Assembly (NCBI GenBank): GCA_947306175.1
Contig: CAMZFV010000003.1
Coordinates: 115,869-157,411 of the forward strand
Source: an uncultured Prevotellaceae bacterium
Lineage (GTDB): Bacteria; Bacteroidota; Bacteroidia; Bacteroidales; Muribaculaceae
Direction of reading: 5' to 3'
DNA length: 41,543 nucleotides
The notes below the pieces were generated by a model. It was not told the DNA's origin. It searched no databases and saw nothing but the letters and a program-made list of their open reading frames with translations. Shown here piece by piece: positions 18,801-26,902 of this stretch; positions within the stretch are counted from its first letter, which is position 1; each line of letters opens with the position of its first letter. Both the position numbers and the translations under genes were made by a program.

Positions 18801-20529
18801 CTTTACCAAGCAGGTGGAAGGTGAGATGTCGGGCAAGGCCACCCTGTTCGGTAATTTCCACACGATTAATTTGAAGGGAGATATTGTTGCCGATTCGATC
18901 CGCTTCCTGCTCGACTTTGTCAACTGCTACTACACGGCGTCTGATGTGCCCATACACATCGTCCCCGACACGATCACCTTCAACGATATTCCCATCCATG
19001 ACCGTGAGGGACACGAGGCGAAACTGGGCGGCTGGCTCATCCACGATGCTTTCCACAATCCGGTGTTTAATTTTGCCATTACCGATGCTCATGACTTCCT
19101 GTGCTATGACACCAATCCGTCGATCAATCCCGACTGGTATGGAACGATTTATGGCAACGGGTCCTGCTTTGTGGATGGAGGACCAGGCATCGTGACGGTG
19201 CAGGTCAATATGGTGTCGGCGCCGCGCAGTAAGTTCACCTACGTGCTGAGTGACTCCAAGCAGGCCGACAGCTACAATTTCATCACATTCCGCGACCGCG
19301 AGGCCAAACCCGAGCCACTCGAGCCTGCGACGACGCCTTTGATGATGATTCATCAGATGAAGCAGTCCAAGTTGGCCGAGATGAAGAAGGAGGAATCCGA
19401 GCCCAGCGTCTATTTGATTGACTTGCAAGGCGACATCACGCCCGACCTGGCCATGACGGTGATTATGGACCCCGTGGGAGGCGACAAGATCAAGGCCACG
19501 GGTAGCGGTCACCTGCGCATGACCTATAACAACAACGGCGAGTTGCAGACTTTCGGCAAATACACCCTCGACAAGGGAACCTATAACTTTACCCTGCAGG
19601 ATCTCATCCTCAAGGACTTTACAATTCGCGACGGCAGCAGCATCAGTTTCCAGGGTGACCCCTATGCGGCGGTGCTTGACCTGGAGGCGGTCTATTCGGT
19701 GAATGCCAATCTCCGCGACTTGGACGATAAGTTCGGTAATGACCCCGACCTGAAGCTGAACCGTACCAGTGTGCCCGTTCACGCTTTGTTGCGTGCCAAG
19801 GGCATCATCAGCCAGCCCGAAATCTCGTTTGACCTTGAGTTCCCGTCACTCACCACTGATGCCTATCACAAGGTGAAGAGCATTATCAGCACCGACGAGA
19901 TGATGAACCAGCAGATTATTTACCTGTTGGCACTTAACCGCTTCTATACACCCGATTTGGGCTCCTCGACCAACCAGAACGAGTTGATCACCTCGGTGGC
20001 TTCGTCCACCATCGCGGGCCAGTTGAGCAATATCCTGGGCAAGATGACCGACAACTTGTCGATTGCACCTAATTTCCGCACCGACAAGGGCGACTTCAGT
20101 GACATGGAGGTGGATGTGGCGCTCTCGAGCCAGTTGCTCAACAACCGCTTGCTGCTTAACGGTAACTTTGGATATAGGGACAATACCTATAACATGAGCA
20201 ACACCAACTTCATAGGTGACTTTGATATCGAGTACTTGCTCAATAGTAAGGGCACTTTCAGGCTCAAGGCTTATAACCACTTCAACGACCAGAACTATTA
20301 CCAGCGCAGTGCGCTCACGACCCAAGGTGTGGGCATCGTGTGGAAACACGACTTCGACCGCTTAACACGCAAAAAGAAGAATACGGCTCAGGTCGAGACC
20401 GACAGCATTCCCCGTCGTGAGCCATCACGTGAGCACGACGATAGCGACAGCACCTTGAGGAAACCTGTCCCGATGGTCACCATGCGTCCAGTGTCACCAC
20501 GGGTTAATCATCCAACAACCGATAAATGA
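15865..20529 (+). CDS. TamB-like (DUF490) envelope protein, AsmA-like superfamily
   Basis: A 1554-residue protein with one N-terminal transmembrane helix (about 12-36, VVTALVLVVALFALLYLLLLL) and a very long beta-rich periplasmic body, ending in the TamB/DUF490 domain at about 1130-1500. TamB family members are repeating-beta-groove proteins that bridge inner and outer membranes and are linked to outer-membrane protein insertion and phospholipid transport. AsmA-like sequence such as LNTTVNIGSVSITPFNQLELNDVLV is visible near residue 52. The last 50 residues are a polar, charged tail. The stop overlaps the next gene's ATG in ATGA (20526-20529), so translational coupling to the DUF4421-like outer-membrane protein is likely. 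The length is normal for Bacteroidales TamB-like proteins. The partner TamA is not in the window. Confidence 0.88.
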   Translation: MNASRRTYNVVRSVVVTALVLVVALFALLYLLLLLPSVQQRLCHEGEKALSEYLNTTVNIGSVSITPFNQLELNDVLVNDQQGDSLLTIGKLGAGISLKELIADRRIVITHGEIIGLDGHVTRPDKDSPTNLQFIIDAFKPKEDKPPKPFDVEVKTVVVRKSALTYDVLDQPAKPGRFDPNHLAISNLRADLSLPQLKNNDFDVKVKRLSFDEHSGLSLKHLSTNVHVTDNALDVKDIKLQLPSSDIRLDDIHLEYSSLKNLGSELAQMPLTLSTRGSTVTPSDFAVFMPQLKKFNTPMRLATTVMRNGSRIEVPNLNLQATDGTLSLNTHGSFTLPTKGGYQAIDLDHIDLKASSMTMSQLADLMPGLSPQARNLIAQCGNLGVDGEVYVKPNHLTINGSVLTSMGNADLDGTVSKQQGLTHVAGHIKTDGLHLGTLLDKRDLIDQVALDTQVDLVLNGQDVSGHLEGLIPFVDFKGTRYHDIKADVDKQGRDFKGRLAMNDPNGRLVVEGNAVIDGEKSVYELELTADGVNLAKLGVAGKYPNHNLSATATASFWGNSLDNATGHLEVNGLSFVDHQDKGLRVNHMELNADNDGYEKVLDVNTDHISGYVRGQYDFKTIVPTVKHMLAGTFPQYFGDYADYGHGGLPNDVKFKMVVTPDDQLNEMLNLPVYPFYTYTVEGDMSESDTTFNVVVDAPFMKHGSKIITNTHLSAALDNVSNKVMLELNSGYPIKNDKVVGLKLNATGQNDVIDTHLDWQVQDDILAIKDTCVKVDPHFYGNFDMGAHLGRGDDGKLKALIDIRPSQMVVNDTIWEIEKGQITVDNGTIIVENVAGGHGNQYIHVDGKVSSNPDDELCLTLNDVNLDYLFGTLNIDHVDFGGRATSKVYASALLSGNPRLHTPSLFIKDISYNGAVMGNLDIEANYDSDTQGVMVNGDIAQPNGRRSKLDGGIFIADDSLHIVFDTDHANVAFLQPYMEAFTKQVEGEMSGKATLFGNFHTINLKGDIVADSIRFLLDFVNCYYTASDVPIHIVPDTITFNDIPIHDREGHEAKLGGWLIHDAFHNPVFNFAITDAHDFLCYDTNPSINPDWYGTIYGNGSCFVDGGPGIVTVQVNMVSAPRSKFTYVLSDSKQADSYNFITFRDREAKPEPLEPATTPLMMIHQMKQSKLAEMKKEESEPSVYLIDLQGDITPDLAMTVIMDPVGGDKIKATGSGHLRMTYNNNGELQTFGKYTLDKGTYNFTLQDLILKDFTIRDGSSISFQGDPYAAVLDLEAVYSVNANLRDLDDKFGNDPDLKLNRTSVPVHALLRAKGIISQPEISFDLEFPSLTTDAYHKVKSIISTDEMMNQQIIYLLALNRFYTPDLGSSTNQNELITSVASSTIAGQLSNILGKMTDNLSIAPNFRTDKGDFSDMEVDVALSSQLLNNRLLLNGNFGYRDNTYNMSNTNFIGDFDIEYLLNSKGTFRLKAYNHFNDQNYYQRSALTTQGVGIVWKHDFDRLTRKKKNTAQVETDSIPRREPSREHDDSDSTLRKPVPMVTMRPVSPRVNHPTTDK

Positions 20530-21719
20530 TTAGGCGGTTTCTCATATTGTTGTTGCTGGCATGGTGGGGCTACTCAACATCGCTTGCCGACGACATGCCG
20601 CTCATCACCCCTCTCGACTCAGTAGAAAACATAACGACAATAGATACTATAGCAACAATAGCATCTATTGCATCTATGGATTCCATCATCCTCCAGGATG
20701 TGGACGTGAAGAATGTCTGGAAAAAGCGCATCTTTCGCCACGGTTGGAGCATCAATGACACAAGCATCGTTTATCCTCCTGTGCTGGATTTCGGTGTCAA
20801 GACCTACCGCTGGCTCAATCATGCCCTCAACTATTATGACACGGCCTATGTCGTCAATCCAGGCAAGACGAGTGGCAAGAAATGGAAAGTCATGCTCAAG
20901 AACAACAACTGGATTGACTTCTATAGCGGTCACTTGAGCAATTGGAAAACCCCCGTGCAACTGAACAGTGATGTCACGTCATTGTTCGGTTTTCAGATTT
21001 GCGGCATGGGGCTCAGTTTTACTTACATGATCAATGTGCGCGACCTGCTGGCGGGGAACTTTATCCGTAACAGGCGCCTGCAGTTCTCGTTCACCACATC
21101 GCGCATCTTTGTCGAGGCCTATTACCGCAAGAATGACGAGAGCACGGTACACATCAATCGGCTGGGAAACTGGATGGGCAGCAAGATTTTTGCGGGCCTC
21201 AAGCGTGAGGGATATGGATTTGATGCCTATTATATCTTCAACCACACTCATTATTCCCAGGCTGCCGCCTACTGCTTCTCCAAGTATCAGAAACGCAGTT
21301 CCGGCTCTCTGCTTTCTGGTATCTATCTGAGCCATCAGGACGTGGTCATGGACATGAGCAAACTGGATGAAGAGCTCAAACCTTATCTGCCGAACAGGGA
21401 TACTGACTACCGTTTCCGTTACAGGGATTTCGGAGTGCTCATCGGTTATGGTTACAGCTGGGTGTTCCATCATGGCTGGCTGTATAACATCACTTGTGCT
21501 CCGAGCATCGGTTATCGCCATAGTTTTCCCAATTCGATTGACGGCAAGCGGTCGTTGTTGTCCACCAATCTGACTTCCAAGATGGCGCTGGTGCGCACTG
21601 CTGGCAACTTCTTCTATGCCTTTACTTTCAACCATGAGGGCCATTGGTACACTAGCCAAAAGCACAGTTTCTTCAACAGTTACAATAACTTTGACTTGAC
21701 GGCGGGCTTCAGGTTCTAG
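20526..21719 (+). CDS. DUF4421-like outer-membrane beta-barrel protein
   Basis: A 397-residue protein with signal peptide MIRRFLILLLLAWWGYSTSLA. After a Thr/Ile/Ala-rich low-complexity linker (about 37-55) the body alternates hydrophobic and polar residues with many aromatics and ends in AGFRF. A terminal phenylalanine is typical of outer-membrane beta-barrels recognised by BamA. The DTAYVVNPGKTSGKKWKVML and IDFYSGHL region resembles DUF4421, a Bacteroidetes family; this is from memory of the family and not certain. The start codon overlaps the TamB stop by 4 nt, which suggests a joint role in envelope assembly. tsaD follows after 45 nt but has its own promoter box. Confidence 0.72.
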   Translation: MIRRFLILLLLAWWGYSTSLADDMPLITPLDSVENITTIDTIATIASIASMDSIILQDVDVKNVWKKRIFRHGWSINDTSIVYPPVLDFGVKTYRWLNHALNYYDTAYVVNPGKTSGKKWKVMLKNNNWIDFYSGHLSNWKTPVQLNSDVTSLFGFQICGMGLSFTYMINVRDLLAGNFIRNRRLQFSFTTSRIFVEAYYRKNDESTVHINRLGNWMGSKIFAGLKREGYGFDAYYIFNHTHYSQAAAYCFSKYQKRSSGSLLSGIYLSHQDVVMDMSKLDEELKPYLPNRDTDYRFRYRDFGVLIGYGYSWVFHHGWLYNITCAPSIGYRHSFPNSIDGKRSLLSTNLTSKMALVRTAGNFFYAFTFNHEGHWYTSQKHSFFNSYNNFDLTAGFRF

Positions 21720-21728
21720 AAAAATGAG

Positions 21729-21736
21729 TACCTTTG
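21729..21736 (+). promoter_or_regulatory. Bacteroidetes -7 box for tsaD
   Basis: TACCTTTG followed by GCAG fits TAnnTTTG, 28 nt before the GTG start. No TTG is seen at the ideal -33 distance, so it may be weak or only supplement readthrough. Confidence 0.5.
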
Positions 21737-21750
21737 CAGCCGATTTTAAA

Positions 21751-21756
21751 AGGAGG
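21751..21756 (+). promoter_or_regulatory. Shine-Dalgarno sequence of tsaD
   Basis: AGGAGG lies 8 nt before the GTG at 21765. Strong Shine-Dalgarno sites are rare in Bacteroidetes, and this one supports GTG as the real start. Confidence 0.65.
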
Positions 21757-21764
21757 GATCAATC

Positions 21765-22781
21765 GTGAGTGTAACGATATTAGGAATAGAATCGTCGTGT
21801 GACGACACGTCGGCAGCGGTGTTGCGAGACACTGTGTTGCTGAGTAATGTCATTGCCAGCCAACGCGTGCATGAGGCCTATGGTGGCGTGGTGCCCGAAT
21901 TGGCGTCACGTGCCCATCAGCAGAACATTGTGCCCGTCGTGAGCGAGGCCATCCGTCAGGCAGGCATCGACCGCAAGGATATTGATGCCATCGCTTTTAC
22001 GCGTGGTCCCGGCTTGCCTGGCTCGCTTCATGTGGGTACCTCGTTTGCCAAGGGGTTGGCCTTGGCGCTTGATATTCCATTGGTCGATGTGAATCACCTG
22101 CATGGCCATGTCCTCTCTCATTTTGTCAAGGAAGAACCCCAATCCGAGGTGCCTGAATTCCCTTACCTATGCCTGCTTATCAGCGGCGGCAATTCCCAGA
22201 TTATAAGGGTGAACTCGCCGCGCGATATGGAGGTGCTGGGACAGACCATCGACGATGCCGCTGGCGAGGCCTTTGACAAGTGTGCCAAGGTGATGGGCTT
22301 GCCATATCCTGGTGGCCCTATCATCGACAAGTTGGCTTCTGAAGGTGATTCCAAGGCATTCAAGTTCGCCAAACCTCACGTTGATGGCTACAATTACAGC
22401 TTCAGCGGCCTCAAGACGTCATTCCTCTACACCCTGCGCGATGCTCTCAAGGAGAACCCCAATTTCATCGAGGAGAATAAGGCCGACCTCGCCGCTTCGT
22501 TGCAGCGCACAATCATCGAGATATTGATGGATAAGTTCGGCAAGGCCATCAAGGCTACGGGTATCAAGACCATCGCCATCGGTGGCGGTGTGTCGGCCAA
22601 CAGCGGTATGCGTGCAGCTGTCGAGGACTATGCCCGTCGTCATCGCCTCAAGGCCTTCATCCCCAAGCGCGTTTTCACGACCGACAATGCCGCGATGATC
22701 GCCATTGCCGGCCACTACAAATTCCTCGATAAGGAGTTCTGCGACATCACCGCACCTCCCTTCCAGCGCGTCATCATTTAG
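21765..22781 (+). CDS. tsaD: tRNA N6-adenosine threonylcarbamoyltransferase TsaD
   Basis: TsaD transfers the threonylcarbamoyl group to A37 of ANN-decoding tRNAs, forming t6A, working with TsaB, TsaE and TsaC in the cytoplasm. The 338 residues match the family length. The N-terminus ILGIESSCDDTSAAVL and the metal-binding HLHGH region (H111 and H115) are as in E. coli TsaD. LISGGNSQI, TIDDAAGEAFDKCAK and the C-terminal FTTDNAAMIAIAG with the third metal ligand Asp are all present. The start is GTG, supported by AGGAGG at 21751. It converges with the M48 protease gene, and their stop codons overlap by 4 nt. Confidence 0.96.
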   Translation: MSVTILGIESSCDDTSAAVLRDTVLLSNVIASQRVHEAYGGVVPELASRAHQQNIVPVVSEAIRQAGIDRKDIDAIAFTRGPGLPGSLHVGTSFAKGLALALDIPLVDVNHLHGHVLSHFVKEEPQSEVPEFPYLCLLISGGNSQIIRVNSPRDMEVLGQTIDDAAGEAFDKCAKVMGLPYPGGPIIDKLASEGDSKAFKFAKPHVDGYNYSFSGLKTSFLYTLRDALKENPNFIEENKADLAASLQRTIIEILMDKFGKAIKATGIKTIAIGGGVSANSGMRAAVEDYARRHRLKAFIPKRVFTTDNAAMIAIAGHYKFLDKEFCDITAPPFQRVII

Positions 22782-24040
22782 GACTCACTCTCAACAGCGG
22801 GTTTTGCCCGCTTGATGGCGCGGATTCGTTGCGCCAGGGTGGGGTGGGAGTAGCTGAACCACACCACCAGGGGGTGCGGCGTGAGGTTGCTCAAGCCATG
22901 GGCAGCGAGTTTCTTAAGCCCGCTGATGAGCGTCTCGCCGTGGCCGTGTTCAGCGGCAAAAGCGTCGGCGCGGTACTCGGCACGCCGTGAGATGGCGTTG
23001 CTGGCAGGATTGAGCACCAGGTCGATGGGCGAAAGCAACAAGGAGAACGCCACCATCGCGAGTATGAATGACGGGGCTGTGCCGCCTAGGGCCGCAGGCA
23101 GGTCGGGATTGTCCACCAGCAGGGAGAAGATAAACAGATTGACTGCCACCATCGCAATCGAGATGAACATGTTCTTGAACGTGTCACGGTGCTTGTAATG
23201 ACCGAACTCGTGGGCGAGCACGGCGACAATCTCGTCGTTGGTCATCTGGTCCTGCAAGGTGTCATAGAGCACAATGCGCTTCTTGGGGCCGAAGCCAGTG
23301 AAATAGGCGTTGCCCTTAGTGGAGTGCTTGCTGCCGTCGATGATGTAGATGTCCTTGAATTTGGAGCCGAAATTCTGCAGTGCAGTCGTGATGGCGTCAC
23401 GCAGTTCACCCTCGGGCAGGGGTGTCTGCTTGTTAAAGAGGGGCACAATCAGGTTGCTGTAGAACATCGAGAAGAAGATGATGAACACGGCAACGACCAG
23501 CGTTGCCCAAATCCAGAACTGCTGCCCAAAGGTCTGGTACAGCCAATAGACCACAGCCATGAGCACGGCACTCAGCACCGTGGAGACAGCAAAGGACTTG
23601 ATGGTGTCGAGCCAGAAGGTCTTATGTGTCGTGCGATTGAAACCGAAGCGCTCCTCGATGACGAAGGTCGAGTAGTAGGTGAACGGTAGGGCGATGACGG
23701 TGTTGAACAGGTTGTAAATGACGAGGAAAAGAATGACTTGCAGGACGGGCAGGTCGGTCCATGACTTGCACTGATTGTCGAGCCATCCGAGCAGGCCGAA
23801 ACCCAAAATCACCAGCGTGAGGGCAAAGGACACGCAACGTGCGATGAGGGACACGCGCTTGTTGGTGCGCATGTAGTCTTGCTGCTTGCGGTATTTCTCG
23901 TCGTCATACAGCCCCTCCAACTCGGGCGGCACGGGGTGTGTCATCCACTTGGTGTTCAGCCACGACAACACACTGCTCACCACAAACTCCAGCGTCACAA
24001 ACGCCACAATCAACAATAACAACGTCCTCGCCATAATCAT
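22778..24040 (-). CDS. M48 (Ste24-type) membrane metalloprotease
   Basis: A 420-residue integral membrane zinc protease of the Ste24/CAAX-protease group, which in bacteria takes part in membrane protein quality control. Hydrophobic segments lie at about 3-22, 65-87, 98-120, 145-170 and 175-195, with more after the catalytic region (about 285-340). The zinc motif HEFGH is at 277-281 and a downstream glutamate region (RRAEYRADAFA) supplies the third ligand. STKGNAYFTGFGPKKRIVLYDTL is the usual family stretch before the active site. The start may be Met1 or Met3 (24034). Its stop overlaps that of tsaD. Upstream on the minus strand an ACTTTG sequence is only a weak promoter match. Confidence 0.9.
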   Translation of the reverse strand: MIMARTLLLLIVAFVTLEFVVSSVLSWLNTKWMTHPVPPELEGLYDDEKYRKQQDYMRTNKRVSLIARCVSFALTLVILGFGLLGWLDNQCKSWTDLPVLQVILFLVIYNLFNTVIALPFTYYSTFVIEERFGFNRTTHKTFWLDTIKSFAVSTVLSAVLMAVVYWLYQTFGQQFWIWATLVVAVFIIFFSMFYSNLIVPLFNKQTPLPEGELRDAITTALQNFGSKFKDIYIIDGSKHSTKGNAYFTGFGPKKRIVLYDTLQDQMTNDEIVAVLAHEFGHYKHRDTFKNMFISIAMVAVNLFIFSLLVDNPDLPAALGGTAPSFILAMVAFSLLLSPIDLVLNPASNAISRRAEYRADAFAAEHGHGETLISGLKKLAAHGLSNLTPHPLVVWFSYSHPTLAQRIRAIKRAKPAVESES

Positions 24041-24173
24041 CTAAATGAATCCGTTTTACCCCGCTAAATTACAAAGTTTTTCCCAATCTTCAGTAAAAAG
24101 TCAAAAATCCTCTTGCTCAACAATGAGTGTTCGCTTTATTGGACTTTTGTTTCCCGTTGATAGTGAGTATCAT

Positions 24174-24217
24174 AAAAAAGCGCGGTCGATTTACCTTTGT
24201 GGAAGTAAATCAACCGC
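24174..24217 (-). terminator. Intrinsic terminator of the 24238-24768 gene
   Basis: A 13-bp stem with one G-U pair (GCGGTTGATTTAC / GTAAATCGACCGC on the minus strand) is followed by GC and a run of six T. It lies 20 nt after the lipoprotein stop. Confidence 0.85.
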
Positions 24218-24237
24218 TTATAGCTGTAAGAGTGAGG

Positions 24238-24768
24238 CTATTCAATCGTTGTATCCCCTTGTTCAAACAGAAATACAAAATCGGAATCATCAGATCCATC
24301 CCACATCTGTACCCAAACATCCCGCTGATTAGACTCGCCAGATGCTGTCTTTATTGGGGCAAATTCTATGACCCAAGTGTGGTCATCATTGTTGCAAGTG
24401 ATGGTGTAAAATGAACCATGATAAGTCATATCTTCAATAATTTTAAAATGGTTCATTGGATGGGAACAACAGCAATTGGAATGTGTATGAGGCCTTGGCA
24501 AAGGCATCGTGGTGTCCAGAACTTTTGAAATATAAAACTGGTCATCAGCACATTCAAATTCATAGACGCCTCCTTTTTCAGGAATATGAAATACGGCATT
24601 ATAGACGATAGTATTCGGATCAGGGATTCGGTGATGCCTTGGATGATGGATTGGACTTGAAGCAAGAAGTACGCATGAGGAAAGAAGTGTGCATGCTGCT
24701 ACTGATACTAAAAAGTTTGATATGATACTAAGAGTTTTCATAATATTTGTATTTTGTGTCCTGTTCAT
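24238..24768 (-). CDS. Lipoprotein with His/Cys-rich segment, function unknown
   Basis: The longest frame starts at 24768, but Met10 (24741, MKTLSIISNFLVSVAACTLL) is the likelier start because it begins a normal lipoprotein signal. The lipobox is LSSC. Soon after it comes a His-rich stretch (SSPIHHPRHHR), and near the middle PRPHTHSNCCCSHPMNH, which together could bind metal ions. The rest is beta-rich (GGVYEFECADDQFYISK; YHGSFYTITCNNDDHTWVIEF), in the style of BACON or all-beta secreted Bacteroidales proteins, but no family was recognised. The gene stands alone with a good terminator at 24174-24217. Confidence 0.68.
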   Translation of the reverse strand: MNRTQNTNIMKTLSIISNFLVSVAACTLLSSCVLLASSPIHHPRHHRIPDPNTIVYNAVFHIPEKGGVYEFECADDQFYISKVLDTTMPLPRPHTHSNCCCSHPMNHFKIIEDMTYHGSFYTITCNNDDHTWVIEFAPIKTASGESNQRDVWVQMWDGSDDSDFVFLFEQGDTTIE

Positions 24769-24931
24769 TAAAATGAAAAGGGCTGGTGAAACACAATCTT
24801 GTTTATTTATTAGATATAAAAATGTGCATAAAGTTAAATAGTGTTTTGCTCACAATAGACTAACACGATGATTTAATAGACCAAACTTTTTGACGTAAAA
24901 GGAGAGGCTAAAAAACATTGTTGCCAACAAA

Positions 24932-24959
24932 TGCCTAAAACTTAATGCCTGAAACCTAA
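24932..24959. repeat. Array of four heptamers (NNCCTAA type)
   Basis: TGCCTAA, AACTTAA, TGCCTGA and AACCTAA follow in strict 7-bp phase, ending 8 nt before the TATCTTTG box of the next gene. Confidence 0.65.
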
Positions 24960-24967
24960 AATAATGC

Positions 24968-24975
24968 TATCTTTG
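24968..24975 (+). promoter_or_regulatory. Bacteroidetes -7 box for the 25010 operon
   Basis: TATCTTTG followed by TAGCG fits TAnnTTTG, 34 nt before the ATG. The region where a -33 element would lie is occupied by the heptamer array. Confidence 0.55.
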
Positions 24976-25009
24976 TAGCGTTACAGAAAAACTAAGTTTT
25001 ATAAGAGAT

Positions 25010-25639
25010 ATGAAGAAGATGAAATTGTGGATGATGGCCGCCATCCTGTTCTGCGGCGCTGGTTGTTTGACTTCTTGTGGCGGTAACGCTGAAAGCGATA
25101 AGGCCGCTGTTGCCGAAGATTCGATTGACCTTGTAGAAGAAACTGGCAACTTTGATTTCATGCCCGTGTTGGACCAGTATCTGGTGGACTCGATCGGTGC
25201 ACACTATGCGCCAGGCGAGATGTGTATTCCTTGCGCCACGGTTGTGGCCTGTGAGCAACCGACCTCCGATAGTGTTGTAGTGTTGGGCGACTTCTGGGTA
25301 TTTAATTTCAATGTGGCTGGTGATACCCTGAAGACCGTTTCAGGCGGTGACCATCCAGGCAAGATGTGTCTCAAGAAGAACGAGAAGGGCGAGTATGAGG
25401 TCATCTCGTTTGAGCAAGTCGAGGACGGCCATGGTAACGAGGCAAGCGCCAGGCGCATCTTCGGTGACATGTATGAGGCATTCCATGGCATCAACAGTGA
25501 TGAGGAGACGCGTGAGGAAGCCCGCAGTCTGGCCATTGCCAGGTATGTGAAAGCCAACAACCTGCCTGTGAAATTCTATCAGGACTTCGGCTGGCCCGCC
25601 AAGGAAATCCCCGCCAAGCTGATGAGACCCAAACACTAA
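25010..25639 (+). CDS. Lipoprotein, function unknown (209 aa)
   Basis: SPII signal with lipobox LTSC followed by GGNAESDK, so a lipoprotein. The mature part begins with an acidic linker. The body (about 50-205) is mixed alpha/beta: DSVVVLGDFWVFNFNVAGDTLKTVSGGDHPG looks like a beta hairpin pair, followed by EVISFEQVEDGHGNEASARRIFG and a helical C-terminus. No named family was recognised. It starts a probable three-gene transcript with cinA (18-nt gap) and the secreted 26903 protein. Confidence 0.7.
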   Translation: MKKMKLWMMAAILFCGAGCLTSCGGNAESDKAAVAEDSIDLVEETGNFDFMPVLDQYLVDSIGAHYAPGEMCIPCATVVACEQPTSDSVVVLGDFWVFNFNVAGDTLKTVSGGDHPGKMCLKKNEKGEYEVISFEQVEDGHGNEASARRIFGDMYEAFHGINSDEETREEARSLAIARYVKANNLPVKFYQDFGWPAKEIPAKLMRPKH

Positions 25640-25657
25640 AACGATTACAATTATTCA

Positions 25658-26893
25658 GTGAAATATAGTATTATTGCCATCGGCGATGAATTGCTGATCG
25701 GGCAGGTGACCGACACCAATTCGGGCTGGATCGCACGGCACATGACGCCACGCGGCTGGGATGTGAACACGGTGCAGGTCGTACCCGATGATGCCCGTCA
25801 GATAGAACTTGCCATCGACCGAGCCTTTGCCCAAACCGACGTGGTGCTGATGACTGGTGGCCTTGGACCTACCAAGGACGACATCACCAAGCCGACGCTG
25901 TGCCGCTACTTTGGTGGCGAGATGGTACTAGACAAGGAAGTGGAGCGCAACGTCATGCAGGTGATGGAGCGCCGCCACCTCAAGCTCAACGAGTACACCC
26001 GCCTTCAGGCCATGGTGCCCTCGTCGTGTCGTGTCATCCAGAACGAGATCGGTACGGCGCCGCTAATGTGGTTTGAGCGCGAAGGCAAGGTGTTGGTGAG
26101 TATGCCTGGCGTTCCCTTTGAGCTGCAGGGGATGATGGAGCGTACGGTGATTCCGCAGTTGCTCGCCCGCTTCAACGATGGAGAGGACATCGAGTTCCGC
26201 ACCTTTGTCGTCACGGGCATCATCGAGTCGGCGTTGGCGATGGAGCTGGATGAGTTTGAGCGTAATCTGCCTCACGGCATCCATCTCGCCTATCTCCCTG
26301 AGGGTGGCATCATCCGATTGAGGCTGACCGGTTCTTCGACCGATGCCTGCCAGATCAATGAAGATATGGAGCGCCTGTCGCGTGAGCTGCATGAAATCCT
26401 GGGAGGGCACATCATAGCCGATGGTGACAAGCGCTTGCCTGAGATACTGGGCGATCGCTTGCGTGAGAAGGGGCTAACCCTCTCCACGGCCGAGAGCTGT
26501 ACTGGTGGCAACATTGCTCATCAGATTACCAGCATCGCAGGCAGCAGCGACTATTTCAAGGGCGCTGTGGTGAGCTATGCCAACGAAGTGAAGATGTCGC
26601 TGCTCGGTGTCAACGAGCAGGATATCATCGACAATGGCGTGGTGAGCGAGCCCGTTGTGCGCCAGATGGTGGAGGGTGCTTGCCGAGCATTAGGAACTGA
26701 CTGTGCCATTGCCACAAGTGGCATCGCCGGCCCCGGCGGCGGTACCCCTACCAAGCCTGTGGGTACCGTGTGGATGGCTGCCAAGTGTGGTGACCGTGTG
26801 GTGACCCAGTTGAAGCAGTTGCCTGGTGACCGTGACCGCGTGATCACCCGCGCCACGCTTGAGGCACAGTTGTTATTGCTGTCGTTGTTATAG
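25658..26893 (+). CDS. cinA: CinA: nicotinamide-nucleotide amidohydrolase / MoCF-domain protein
   Basis: CinA proteins recycle damaged pyridine nucleotides: the C-terminal domain deamidates NMN to NaMN, and the N-terminal COG1058 domain has ADP-ribose pyrophosphatase activity in characterised members. The start is GTG at 25658, directly giving YSIIAIGDELLIGQVTDTNS. The MoCF-biosynthesis fold spans about 1-170 (MTGGLGPTKDDITKPT), with a linker domain to about 250 and the CinA domain at about 255-411 (TAESCTGGNIAHQITSIAGS; ATSGIAGPGGGTPTKPVG). The 411 residues are the normal full length. The gene sits 18 nt after the lipoprotein and 9 nt before the next gene. Confidence 0.94.
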   Translation: MKYSIIAIGDELLIGQVTDTNSGWIARHMTPRGWDVNTVQVVPDDARQIELAIDRAFAQTDVVLMTGGLGPTKDDITKPTLCRYFGGEMVLDKEVERNVMQVMERRHLKLNEYTRLQAMVPSSCRVIQNEIGTAPLMWFEREGKVLVSMPGVPFELQGMMERTVIPQLLARFNDGEDIEFRTFVVTGIIESALAMELDEFERNLPHGIHLAYLPEGGIIRLRLTGSSTDACQINEDMERLSRELHEILGGHIIADGDKRLPEILGDRLREKGLTLSTAESCTGGNIAHQITSIAGSSDYFKGAVVSYANEVKMSLLGVNEQDIIDNGVVSEPVVRQMVEGACRALGTDCAIATSGIAGPGGGTPTKPVGTVWMAAKCGDRVVTQLKQLPGDRDRVITRATLEAQLLLLSLL

Positions 26894-26902
26894 GTTATAG
26901 GT

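Noticed and set aside
18736..19782. 348-aa open frame on the minus strand inside the TamB-like gene
   Set aside because: It lies fully within the TamB-like frame, has no promoter or terminator and no recognisable domain.
20628..20690. Tandem repeat at the start of the DUF4421-like gene
   Set aside because: It is a short low-complexity Thr/Ile/Ala coding stretch without a constant unit.
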